Origin: an uncultured Lachnospiraceae bacterium
GTDB lineage: Bacteria; Bacillota; Clostridia; Lachnospirales; Lachnospiraceae
Assembly (NCBI GenBank): GCA_910588405.1
Contig: CAJUPT010000055.1
Coordinates: 17,799 to 24,602 of the forward strand
Direction: 5' to 3'
Length of the DNA: 6,804 bases
This document shows, piece by piece, positions 1-5,233 of this stretch (its first letter is position 1; each line of letters starts with the position of its first letter). The notes under the pieces were generated by a model. That model was given only the letters and a program-made list of their open reading frames with translations, did not search any database and had not been told where the DNA came from. The position numbers were made by a program, and so were the translations under genes.

Positions 1-69
1 CGATATTGATCTCCGATAAGCCTGCCGGAAGGGAAGATGCGGAACTGGAAATCAGAAAGGAGAGATATC
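1..69 (+). other. Left edge: possible 3' end of an upstream gene and leader of the coat gene
   Basis: This stretch is too short to assign. Two frames could hold the tail of a gene that starts before the window. One stops at TAA 17-19. The other stays open from position 3 to TGA 75-77, which would overlap the coat gene start by a few bases. Neither tail resembles a family I recognise. A good Shine-Dalgarno sequence (AAAGGAGAG, 55-63) lies at its right end and serves the ATG at 70. No promoter is visible, so the coat gene is either transcribed from upstream or has its promoter outside the window. Confidence 0.3.
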
Positions 70-324
70 ATGGGTGATAAAGAGAAAATGGAAGATCTTT
101 TAATGAGCATTAAGGGTGTGTGCGACCTGTACCTGCACGGTGCAATCGAGTCAAACACCTCCAATGTACACTGTGCTTTCGACGAGGCGCTGAACGAATC
201 TCTGAAAATGCAGAGCGAAATCTATCAGAAGATGGAGCAGAAGGGATGGTATCCCACAGAGAAAGCAGAGCAGAAAAAAATCCGGCAGGTAAAGCAGAAA
301 TTTGAAGGTAGAATGAACGCATAG
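70..324 (+). CDS. CotF-like small spore coat protein
   Basis: This gene encodes an 84-residue protein resembling the Coat_F (CotF) family, small helical proteins of the endospore coat in Bacilli and Clostridia. Family-like features are an N-terminal amphipathic helix (MEDLLMSIKGVCDLYLHG), the central segment VHCAFDEALNESLKMQSEIY, and the late GWYPTE motif followed by a Lys/Gln-rich tail. The protein is about as long as one short Coat_F domain and has no signal peptide or membrane segment, as expected for a protein made in the mother cell. I chose the ATG at 70 because AAAGGAGAG (55-63) sits 6 bases before it. An in-frame ATG at 37 has no such site and would add 11 atypical residues. A terminator follows at 389-418, so the gene probably ends its transcript. 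Mother-cell sigma control is likely from the family but cannot be seen here. The fold call is fairly secure; the exact role in the coat is not known. Confidence 0.8.
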   Translation: MGDKEKMEDLLMSIKGVCDLYLHGAIESNTSNVHCAFDEALNESLKMQSEIYQKMEQKGWYPTEKAEQKKIRQVKQKFEGRMNA

Positions 325-388
325 GGTGATTATGCAAAATTATATGGCAGTATGCATGATAACCGGATATAAAGTTTAACCGGAAAGG

Positions 389-418
389 CAGGCTTCTGAA
401 AATGGAGCCTGTTTTTTT
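389..418 (+). terminator. Intrinsic terminator after the coat gene
   Basis: CAGGCT (389-394) pairs with AGCCTG (406-411), and a run of seven T follows at 412-418. The A-rich bases just before the left arm can pair with the T run and lengthen the stem. It lies 65 bases after the coat gene stop, with no other reading frame of note between. Confidence 0.72.
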
Positions 419-495
419 GCGGCTTGTTCACGTTATATCAGATAAGCTTTTTGTCGGATTTTGGTGAGAAAAACAGGAAATTCACCATACAGGTA

Positions 496-524
496 TTGCG
501 TGCCGGCCTGATTTCTCATATAAT
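496..524 (+). promoter_or_regulatory. Sigma-A-like promoter for the DUF342/FapA gene
   Basis: A perfect -10 box, TATAAT (519-524), lies exactly 17 bp after a weaker -35 box, TTGCGT (496-501). Transcription would start near 531, about 38 bases before the ATG at 569. An inverted repeat, TGGTGA (462-467) / TCACCA (482-487), lies just upstream of the -35 box and could bind a regulator. The -35 box is identical to the one proposed for the symporter gene. Confidence 0.55.
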
Positions 525-568
525 TAAAACAACTACATATAACAGTCGGATATGAAAGCGAGAAGGAT

Positions 569-2170
569 ATGGGGATATTTGATTTTTTAAAGAAAAAGGG
601 AGAGGACACGGCCGCAGCCACGGAAGGTCCGGAATCCAGGGAGTCGGAAGGCCGTCAGATGCTGAGAAGAATCAGAATCCATCTGAACGAAGATTTCCGG
701 GATAATCAGGAGAGTGAAGAGGATATCAAGGCTTTTTCGATGATTCTTGAAAAAGAAGTGGGTAAATATATGGAACGGAAACGGCAGGAGCAGATGTCGG
801 GAGATGCTATGCCGCTGTTTTATGTCTCAGGGGACTGTATGAGAGCATATGCCTGTATTCTGCCGCCGTTCAATGAAGGAAAGGATATGGAACCGGAACG
901 TTTCCTTGAAGAGATGCATTATGAAGGGGTGGTTTCCGGCGTTGACGAGGAGGCGGTCAGGGAGCTGACCGAGACGAAGACCTGTTTGCGGGTCGTACAA
1001 ATTGCCCGCGGAGAGTATCCTGAGGACGGAGTCGATGGGATGCTGGAGGAGCTGTATGAGCACAGATATGCCCAGAAGCCGGAGCTTGAGGAAGAGGAGA
1101 TGCTTGCGGGATATGATTTCCGGAAAAAGAATCTGTTTCAGATTATCAGAGAGGGGGATGTCCTGTGCCGGATTATACCTCCTGTGCCGATGAAGCCGGG
1201 GTTCGATGTTTCAGGAGCTCCGCTGCAGGGCAAGGAAGGGACGTCAGCCCCTGTTCCCCAGGGAAAATATACCCGTGTTTCGGAAGACGGTTTGTCTTTG
1301 CAGGCGGAAATCAGCGGGATCGTGGTGATGGAGGGAGAGAATTTTTCCATCCGGAGCCAGCGGGTGTTGGAGCAGGATATCGATGCCGGCGTCGGAAATC
1401 TGAAATTTGACGGGGATATCTACATCCGGGGAACGGTAAAAGAGGGTGTGACCGTTGAGGCGACCGGGAATGTGATGATTCAGGGAGATGTCGAAAACGG
1501 CAGAATTTTGTCTGGGGGAACGATCTGTGTGCAGGGCGACGTGAAAGGGACGGGAAAAACCCAGCTGAAAGCAGACGGGCAGATTCAGTGCATTATTATG
1601 GAAAATGTGACAGCTGTGGCAGGGGAGGATATTTACGCGGGAATTATCGCCAATAGCAACGTGGTCAGCGAAAACGGTTCCGTCTATGCCATGATGGGTC
1701 GGGGGCTGATCTTCGGGAACAGCGTCACGGCAGCAAGATCTGTTTATGCAAAAAAAATCGGGAATATCTCCGGCTGTACCAATCGCGTTACCCTGGGTCT
1801 TGAGACGGAGCTGGAACGGAAGAAGTCGTCTGTAAACAGTGAGTTGGAGGAAATCGACCGGACCTTGGAGCAGATCCGAAAAAAGGTTTCCACGATGCAG
1901 ATGTCCGGTAAAAGTCACCGCTACGATACGCAGGATGAATATAAGACGCTGCTGGAACAGCGCAATGTATACGGCGAATTAAAAAGGGAAAAATTCGCCG
2001 AGCTGGATACGTTAACTACGGCGATGCGGTCGATGCAGACGGGCAGTATTACCTGTGAGGAAATTTTTCCGGTGACTAATATCCAGATTGAAAAACAGTG
2101 TATTACCATTGAACAGAAGGAGACAGACTGTCAGATCCGTTTAGAGGGAGGACAGATTTTCCTGAGATAG
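569..2170 (+). CDS. DUF342 / FapA-family polymer-like beta-helix protein
   Basis: This 533-residue cytoplasmic protein matches the DUF342 (FapA, 'flagellar assembly protein A') family by its repeat pattern. The basic N-terminus (MGIFDFLKKK) and an acidic helical stretch lead to an alpha/beta domain at about residues 83-250, ending in the typical VLCRIIPPVPMKPGFDVSG segment. A right-handed beta-helix-like region follows at about 268-410, with repeated GDIYIRGTV, GNVMIQGDV and GTICVQGDV units ending near KKIGNISGC. A coiled coil spans about 410-490, and a short beta tail closes the protein. There is no signal peptide or membrane segment. In Vibrio, FapA links flagellar placement to sugar transport signalling; in Firmicutes the role is largely unknown, and no flagellar gene is visible here. 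The ATG at 569 is the only standard start in the frame after the stop at 521-523. Its AGAAGGA site (561-567) is only one base away, unusually close, so translation may be weak. It appears to be a single-gene unit. Confidence 0.85.
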   Translation: MGIFDFLKKKGEDTAAATEGPESRESEGRQMLRRIRIHLNEDFRDNQESEEDIKAFSMILEKEVGKYMERKRQEQMSGDAMPLFYVSGDCMRAYACILPPFNEGKDMEPERFLEEMHYEGVVSGVDEEAVRELTETKTCLRVVQIARGEYPEDGVDGMLEELYEHRYAQKPELEEEEMLAGYDFRKKNLFQIIREGDVLCRIIPPVPMKPGFDVSGAPLQGKEGTSAPVPQGKYTRVSEDGLSLQAEISGIVVMEGENFSIRSQRVLEQDIDAGVGNLKFDGDIYIRGTVKEGVTVEATGNVMIQGDVENGRILSGGTICVQGDVKGTGKTQLKADGQIQCIIMENVTAVAGEDIYAGIIANSNVVSENGSVYAMMGRGLIFGNSVTAARSVYAKKIGNISGCTNRVTLGLETELERKKSSVNSELEEIDRTLEQIRKKVSTMQMSGKSHRYDTQDEYKTLLEQRNVYGELKREKFAELDTLTTAMRSMQTGSITCEEIFPVTNIQIEKQCITIEQKETDCQIRLEGGQIFLR

Positions 2171-2183
2171 TGTAAAATGTTTG

Positions 2184-2231
2184 GGGCTGTTTTGGAAATG
2201 TTGATTGCATGATACATTTTCGGAACAGCCC
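2184..2231 (+). terminator. Long RNA hairpin after the DUF342 gene, probable terminator without a clear U tract
   Basis: Bases 2184-2201 pair with 2214-2231 in an uninterrupted 18-bp stem around a 12-base loop. The base begins GGGCTGTT / AACAGCCC, and there are three G-U wobbles (2192/2223, 2193/2222, 2195/2220). The wobbles would be A-C mismatches in the opposite strand, so the stem is complete only in rightward RNA. It starts 14 bases after the DUF342 stop, a normal place for a terminator. The bases after it (TGTATTATG) are not a T run, so it may instead protect the mRNA 3' end or slow polymerase. Confidence 0.55.
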
Positions 2232-2318
2232 TGTATTATGAGTTCAAAGTTGTTTTGCGCTGCCGGTCGCGAAGTAACGGTAACTGTTTTATCGTTGCTT
2301 TTGTTTTATGGCTGCTTT

Positions 2319-2351
2319 ATGGACCGTATCACCTTGCGTACTACGGACCGT
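2319..2351. repeat. Direct repeat of a near-palindrome flanking the symporter -35 box
   Basis: ATGGACCGT (2319-2327) recurs as ACGGACCGT (2343-2351), with 8 of 9 bases identical and starts 24 bp apart. The second copy is palindromic around its central A, and the first has one arm mismatch. One copy lies just upstream of the -35 box and the other in the -35/-10 spacer, so the pair could be a regulator binding site. A related ACGGT occurs further upstream (2278-2282). No regulator is encoded next to it, so its function is inference. Confidence 0.35.
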
Positions 2352-2362
2352 TATGATATATT
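2334..2362 (+). promoter_or_regulatory. Sigma-A-like promoter for the symporter gene
   Basis: TTGCGT (2334-2339) and TATATT (2357-2362) are separated by 17 bp. Transcription would start near 2369, leaving a leader of about 30 bases that holds the strong GGGGAGG ribosome binding site (2386-2392), 8 bases before the ATG. A TATGAT at 2352-2357 is a better -10 match by sequence but is only 12 bp from the -35 box. Confidence 0.5.
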
Positions 2363-2400
2363 TATGTAGATAAAAGTGAAAAAACGGGGAGGAAATAACA

Positions 2401-3867
2401 ATGGAGCGTGAAAAATTCAGTTCCCGGCTGGGATTTATCCTGGTATCGGCAGGCTGTGCGGTGGGTTTGGGGAATGTGTGGAAATTCCCTTATATGTGCG
2501 GCGAGTACGGAGGCGCCGCTTTTATTTTGATTTATCTGGTATTTCTGGCGATTCTGGGCTTTCCGATCCTGGTCTGTGAGTTTACGGTGGGCCGGGGAAG
2601 TCAGAAAAGCTGCGCCATATCCTTCCGGGAGCTGGAGCCTGAGGGGAGAAAGTGGCATCATTACAGGATTCTCGGGATTTCGGCCAATTATATTCTGATG
2701 ATGTTTTATACGATGGTGGCAGGCTGGATGCTGTATTATTTCTGGCGGTGCCTGACCGGAGAGTTTACCGGGGCGGCGATGACCCCGGAGGAAGTGGCCG
2801 GGAAATTCTCCGCCATGACCCAGAATCCGGGTCTGATGACCTTCTGGATGGTGCTGGTGGTGGTTCTTGCCTTCGGCATCTGTTCTTTTGGCGTGCAGAA
2901 AGGCGTGGAACGGATCAGCAAGGTGATGATGATCGGTCTGTTAGGACTGATTCTGGTCCTTGCCGTTCATTCGGTGACGCTGCCGGGCGCCATGGAAGGC
3001 GTGAAATTTTACCTGGTTCCTGATTTTAAGGCTATGATGGAGATTGGCATGGGCAACGTGATATTCGGCGCCATGTCCCAGGCCTTTTTTACCTTGAGCA
3101 TCGGCTGCGGCGCCATGGCTATTTTCGGAAGCTATCTGGGCAGAGAGCGGTCCCTTACCGGCGAGGCGGTCAATGTGATCGTTCTGGATACTTTTGTGGC
3201 ACTGATGGCGGGATTTATCATTATCCCGGCCTGCTTCGCCTATGGCATCGAGCCGGGGGCCGGCCCGTCCCTGATTTTTATCACACTGCCGAATGTGTTT
3301 AACCAGATGGCAGGAGGACGGATCTGGGGGTCTCTGTTCTTTTTGTTTATGTCCTTTGCCGCATTGTCCACGATTATCGCGGTGTTTGAAAATATTCTGT
3401 CCTTTGCGGTCGATCTGTGGGGATGGAGCAGAAAGAAAGCGGTGTCGGTTAATATCGTGGCGATTGCGCTGCTGTCCATGCCCTGTGTCCTGGGCTTTAA
3501 TGTGCTGGCAGGGATTCAGCCTTTAGGTCCAAACAGCGGAATTATGGATCTGGAAGATTTTCTGGTTTCCAGCAATATTCTGCCCCTGGGTTCTTTGATC
3601 TATGTGGCTTTCTGCGTTTCCAGAAACGGCTGGGGTTTTCAAAACTTCCTGGCGGAGGTTAACGCAGGGGACGGCATGCGCTTCCCGGAGAAGATGAAAG
3701 GCTATATGACCATAGGTCTGCCGGCGATTGTTGTCGTGATTTACCTGAAAGGGTACTATGACCTGTTCTACGGTAAAGGTATGGGATATTTTATTCCCTG
3801 GATGGTCGTGGCGTTTGCGCTGTTGGGGTTCGTGGCCTGGATGGTATTTGGGAAAAAGAAACAGTAA
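2401..3867 (+). CDS. Sodium-dependent amino-acid symporter, neurotransmitter:sodium symporter (NSS/SNF) family
   Basis: This 488-residue inner-membrane protein is a clear member of the LeuT/TnaT/MhsT-like family, which imports amino acids or related solutes with sodium. The family signature AGCAVGLGNVWKFPY (about residues 17-31) forms the unwound first helix, followed by GGAAF and the PILVCEFTVGR loop. The second unwound helix carries SQAFFTLSIGCGA (226-238), and helix 8 carries SFAALSTIIA (318-327). By alignment with LeuT, A20, V21, N25, T231, A320, S323 and T324 fall at sodium-site positions, while LeuT Asn21 is replaced by Cys19. By eye there are 12 membrane helices, the last at about 461-483, followed by a short basic tail (GKKKQ). 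The start is secure, since GGGGAGG lies 8 bases upstream. It has its own promoter and no cotranscribed partner, and no clear terminator follows. The substrate cannot be read from the sequence; tryptophan or another hydrophobic amino acid is a common family guess only. Confidence 0.93.
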   Translation: MEREKFSSRLGFILVSAGCAVGLGNVWKFPYMCGEYGGAAFILIYLVFLAILGFPILVCEFTVGRGSQKSCAISFRELEPEGRKWHHYRILGISANYILMMFYTMVAGWMLYYFWRCLTGEFTGAAMTPEEVAGKFSAMTQNPGLMTFWMVLVVVLAFGICSFGVQKGVERISKVMMIGLLGLILVLAVHSVTLPGAMEGVKFYLVPDFKAMMEIGMGNVIFGAMSQAFFTLSIGCGAMAIFGSYLGRERSLTGEAVNVIVLDTFVALMAGFIIIPACFAYGIEPGAGPSLIFITLPNVFNQMAGGRIWGSLFFLFMSFAALSTIIAVFENILSFAVDLWGWSRKKAVSVNIVAIALLSMPCVLGFNVLAGIQPLGPNSGIMDLEDFLVSSNILPLGSLIYVAFCVSRNGWGFQNFLAEVNAGDGMRFPEKMKGYMTIGLPAIVVVIYLKGYYDLFYGKGMGYFIPWMVVAFALLGFVAWMVFGKKKQ

Positions 3868-4094
3868 GCCTGTCTTTTGCCGGGCAAAGAAGCTGCAGAC
3901 GGTTTATGGTCAGACACAGGAGGGAAACGGGCAAAGGTGGCTGATGATTGATCAGGAGGATAAAGGGCGTCTGTATGACGACATCTTGAAATTGATTCGG
4001 ATTCGCAGGAACAGTTAGATTTTCGAAATGTGTAATACGGAAAAAGCGCGAAAAGAGAGAGGTAAACCAGCGGCAAATCAGGATTATACGCATG
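3868..4094. other. Gene-poor stretch between symporter and regulator, with a 24-codon frame
   Basis: No convincing gene lies here. One short frame, 3944-4018 (+), would make 24 residues containing RLYDDILKLIRIRR. It starts with ATG 4 bases after an AGGTGG site. The YDDIL segment faintly recalls the start of YolD-like small proteins, but the conserved part of that family is absent, so it may be a remnant or chance. TTTGCC-G-GGCAAA (3876-3888) is an inverted repeat with too small a loop for a hairpin. No clear terminator for the symporter is present. Confidence 0.3.
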
Positions 4095-4110
4095 GTCAAA
4101 CATTTTTGAC
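4095..4110. promoter_or_regulatory. Operator-like palindrome 1 upstream of the Xre gene
   Basis: GTCAAA-CATT-TTTGAC is a perfect 6-bp inverted repeat with a 4-bp centre. Its right arm overlaps a consensus -35 box (TTGACA, 4106-4111). A nearly identical element follows at 4130-4145. Its placement over the promoter of a helix-turn-helix gene suggests autoregulation by that protein. Confidence 0.55.
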
Positions 4111-4132
4111 ATGAGCAAAAGCGGGCTATGTC
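4106..4132 (+). promoter_or_regulatory. Probable promoter of the Xre regulator gene
   Basis: A perfect -35 box, TTGACA (4106-4111), is followed by weak -10 candidates: TATGTC (4127-4132, 15-bp spacer) or TGTCAA (4129-4134, 17-bp spacer). Either -10 overlaps the second palindrome, and the -35 overlaps the first, so a bound dimer would block polymerase. A second -35-like TTGATA (4141-4146) in palindrome 2 could pair with a weak GATTAA (4165-4170). Confidence 0.4.
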
Positions 4133-4145
4133 AAAGAGTTTTGAT
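4130..4145. promoter_or_regulatory. Operator-like palindrome 2 upstream of the Xre gene
   Basis: GTCAAA-GAGT-TTTGAT repeats palindrome 1 with the same arm lengths and a 4-bp centre. It has one arm mismatch, and its start is 35 bp after the start of the first copy. The two differ mainly in the centre, as expected for two binding sites of one dimeric regulator. It lies about 50 bases before the regulator's ATG. Confidence 0.55.
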
Positions 4146-4195
4146 AGCGGAAATCTTCCTTTTTGATTAAACTGTGCAGTGAGGAGGTGACGAAG

Positions 4196-4780
4196 ATGGA
4201 ACTCGGTAAACAGATAAAAAAATATCGAACGGAGGCAAATTTATCTCAGGAGGGATTGGCTGATAAAATTTTTGTTTCAAGACAAACCATATCGAATTGG
4301 GAAAATGACAAAAATTATCCTGATATTAAAAGCTTAGTGTTGATGAGCGAAGTCTTTCAAGTATCTCTGGATCATTTAATCAAAGGAGATTTAGAAAAAA
4401 TGAAGAAAGAAATTGACTCACAGGAATACGCGAAGTTTCAAAAGGACAGTGCCGTTTTTACCGTATTATTTATTGCATTGCTGATAGTGCCGGTACCGCT
4501 CGTAATGCTATGGAAGTGGGTTGGAATGGCACTGTATCTATGTTTGTTTGGCATCGGAATGTATTTTGCCGTCAGAATTGAAAGGTATAAGAAGAAATAC
4601 GATATTCAGACTTATAAAGAAATCGTCGCGTTTGCTAACGGGAAGAGTCTGGATGAAATCGAAAAGGCAAGAGAAGAAGGAAAAAGACCATACCAAAAAG
4701 CGTTCCTGGCCGTCGGTTCCGCGGTGCTGGTTGTTGTAATTGCGTTGGTGCTGGTTGCGGTAATGAAATTATTTTCTTGA
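4196..4780 (+). CDS. Xre-family helix-turn-helix regulator with three C-terminal membrane segments
   Basis: This 194-residue protein has an N-terminal Xre/Cro-CI DNA-binding domain (about residues 5-62), seen in LSQEGLADKIFVSRQTISNWENDKNYPD and the closing VSLDHLIKGD. A charged linker (64-84) leads to two adjacent membrane helices (about 86-106 and 108-127), a cytoplasmic stretch ending ARGE-like in KAREEGKRPYQK, and a last helix (about 169-192). This layout matches a known Firmicute group of membrane-tethered Xre regulators, some found near ABC transporters. The signal sensed is unknown. I chose the ATG at 4196 because GGAGGTGA (4183-4190) lies 5 bases before it. An upstream in-frame ATG at 4163 would add 11 residues and has no ribosome site. 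Two palindromes over its promoter suggest self-repression. The gene is visibly A+T-richer than the symporter (19 of 60 G+C at 4321-4380 against 36 of 60 at 2941-3000), which hints at separate origin. It faces the permease gene, with a shared terminator region between. Confidence 0.88.
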   Translation: MELGKQIKKYRTEANLSQEGLADKIFVSRQTISNWENDKNYPDIKSLVLMSEVFQVSLDHLIKGDLEKMKKEIDSQEYAKFQKDSAVFTVLFIALLIVPVPLVMLWKWVGMALYLCLFGIGMYFAVRIERYKKKYDIQTYKEIVAFANGKSLDEIEKAREEGKRPYQKAFLAVGSAVLVVVIALVLVAVMKLFS

Positions 4781-4930
4781 TTAAATGCCGGGCTGTTTCC
4801 GATATGGTACATAGGGGCGGTTGATTTGCCGTATACAATGGAGGAAGGATGTTCCATAGATGAAGATATTCTGACAGTGACAGATTGGAAGGTGTTAAGG
4901 CGGCGGATGGAAGAGAAGGGTTTACTGTGA
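4781..4930 (+). other. Open stretch in frame after the Xre stop; possible gene remnant, unrecognised
   Basis: After the Xre TGA the same frame stays open for 49 codons to TGA 4928-4930. The peptide reads like real protein (FPIWYIGAVDLPYT, then ILTVTDWKVLRRRMEEKG), but I cannot name a family. An internal ATG at 4838 would give 30 residues and has no clear ribosome site. A frame of this length arises by chance roughly one time in ten, so this is either the C-terminal scrap of a lost gene or nothing. No promoter is evident. Confidence 0.25.
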
Positions 4931-4947
4931 TTCTGGTTTACAGAATC
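4929..4947. repeat. Small perfect hairpin next to the terminator
   Basis: GATTCTG (4929-4935) and CAGAATC (4941-4947) are perfect inverted repeats around a 5-base loop. The hairpin ends one base before the terminator stem at 4949, so the two could stack as tandem hairpins in rightward RNA. It has no T run of its own. Confidence 0.5.
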
Positions 4948-4948
4948 C

Positions 4949-4995
4949 AAAACACCGGATGTAGCAATCAAATAGTAGCTTGCATCCGGTGTTTT
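4949..4995. terminator. Bidirectional terminator between the convergent Xre and permease genes
   Basis: AAAACACCGGATG (4949-4961) and CATCCGGTGTTTT (4983-4995) form a perfect 13-bp stem. Because all pairs are Watson-Crick and the outer four are A/T, both strands give a GC-rich hairpin ending in T's. It lies 13 bases beyond the leftward permease stop (5009-5011) and 168 bases after the rightward Xre stop, so it can serve both genes. Confidence 0.8.
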
Positions 4996-5008
4996 GTTGC
5001 ATAAGAAT

Positions 5009-5233
5009 TTAATTCTGACGCAATCTTTCAACAGTTGATTTCTTCATCATACGATTTACAAATAGCGAAGGAACCAACCAACAAAAAGCAGTCAGAACAA
5101 CTATAATGATAAACAACATCCAAACTGGGTAACTAAAAACTGCATATTCGACCATTCCAACAAAGGCTTGATACACAAGAAATAGTACTACATTTCCAAA
5201 TGTCAAGCATAAGGCAAGTGAAATAAGGGCATA
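5009..5233 (-). pseudogene. In-frame C-terminal remnant of the FtsX-like permease, cut off by a TGA
   Basis: Reading leftward past the TGA at 5234-5236, the same frame continues for 74 codons to TAA at 5009-5011. It starts YALISLALCLTFGNVV, contains two hydrophobic segments (VVLFLVYQAF and WMLFIIIVVLTAFCWLVP) and ends KKSTVERLRQN. This is the normal ending of FtsX-type permeases: the last two membrane helices and the S-x-x-E-R-L-R tail. No base is gained or lost, so the only lesion is the stop codon. Separate translation from the TTG at 5206 is unlikely, as no ribosome site is seen. The piece is still well preserved, which suggests the mutation is recent, the stop is read through, or the base is a sequencing error. 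Confidence 0.75.

Noticed and set aside
37..69. Earlier ATG at 37 as start of the coat gene
   Set aside because: It lacks a ribosome site and the added residues are encoded by the Shine-Dalgarno region of the ATG at 70.
325..568. A c-di-GMP or other riboswitch before the DUF342 gene
   Set aside because: I could not find the conserved core of a known riboswitch class; only a terminator, an inverted repeat and a promoter are visible, and the predicted leader is too short.
1244..1918. A 224-codon open frame on the minus strand inside the DUF342 gene
   Set aside because: It lies fully antisense to a well-supported coding frame, has a His/Pro/Arg-rich composition typical of shadow frames, and shows no ribosome site or family motif.
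3944..4018. A 24-residue peptide as a symporter accessory subunit (such as the small MetS-type partners of some NSS transporters)
   Set aside because: Those partners are membrane peptides; this one is charged and has no hydrophobic segment.
3768..4118. A 116-codon minus-strand frame across the end of the symporter gene and the gap after it
   Set aside because: It overlaps the conserved symporter C-terminus, has low-complexity shadow-like composition and no supporting start signal.
4612..5031. A 139-codon minus-strand frame between the Xre gene and the permease end
   Set aside because: It runs antisense through the conserved Xre C-terminus and through both hairpins, and its Ser/Thr/Asn-rich product shows no recognisable motif.
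5009..5233. Recoding of TGA as selenocysteine or programmed readthrough in the permease
   Set aside because: No bacterial SECIS-like hairpin is apparent directly after the TGA, the following bases (TAT) are not the CTA readthrough context, and FtsX permeases are not selenoproteins.
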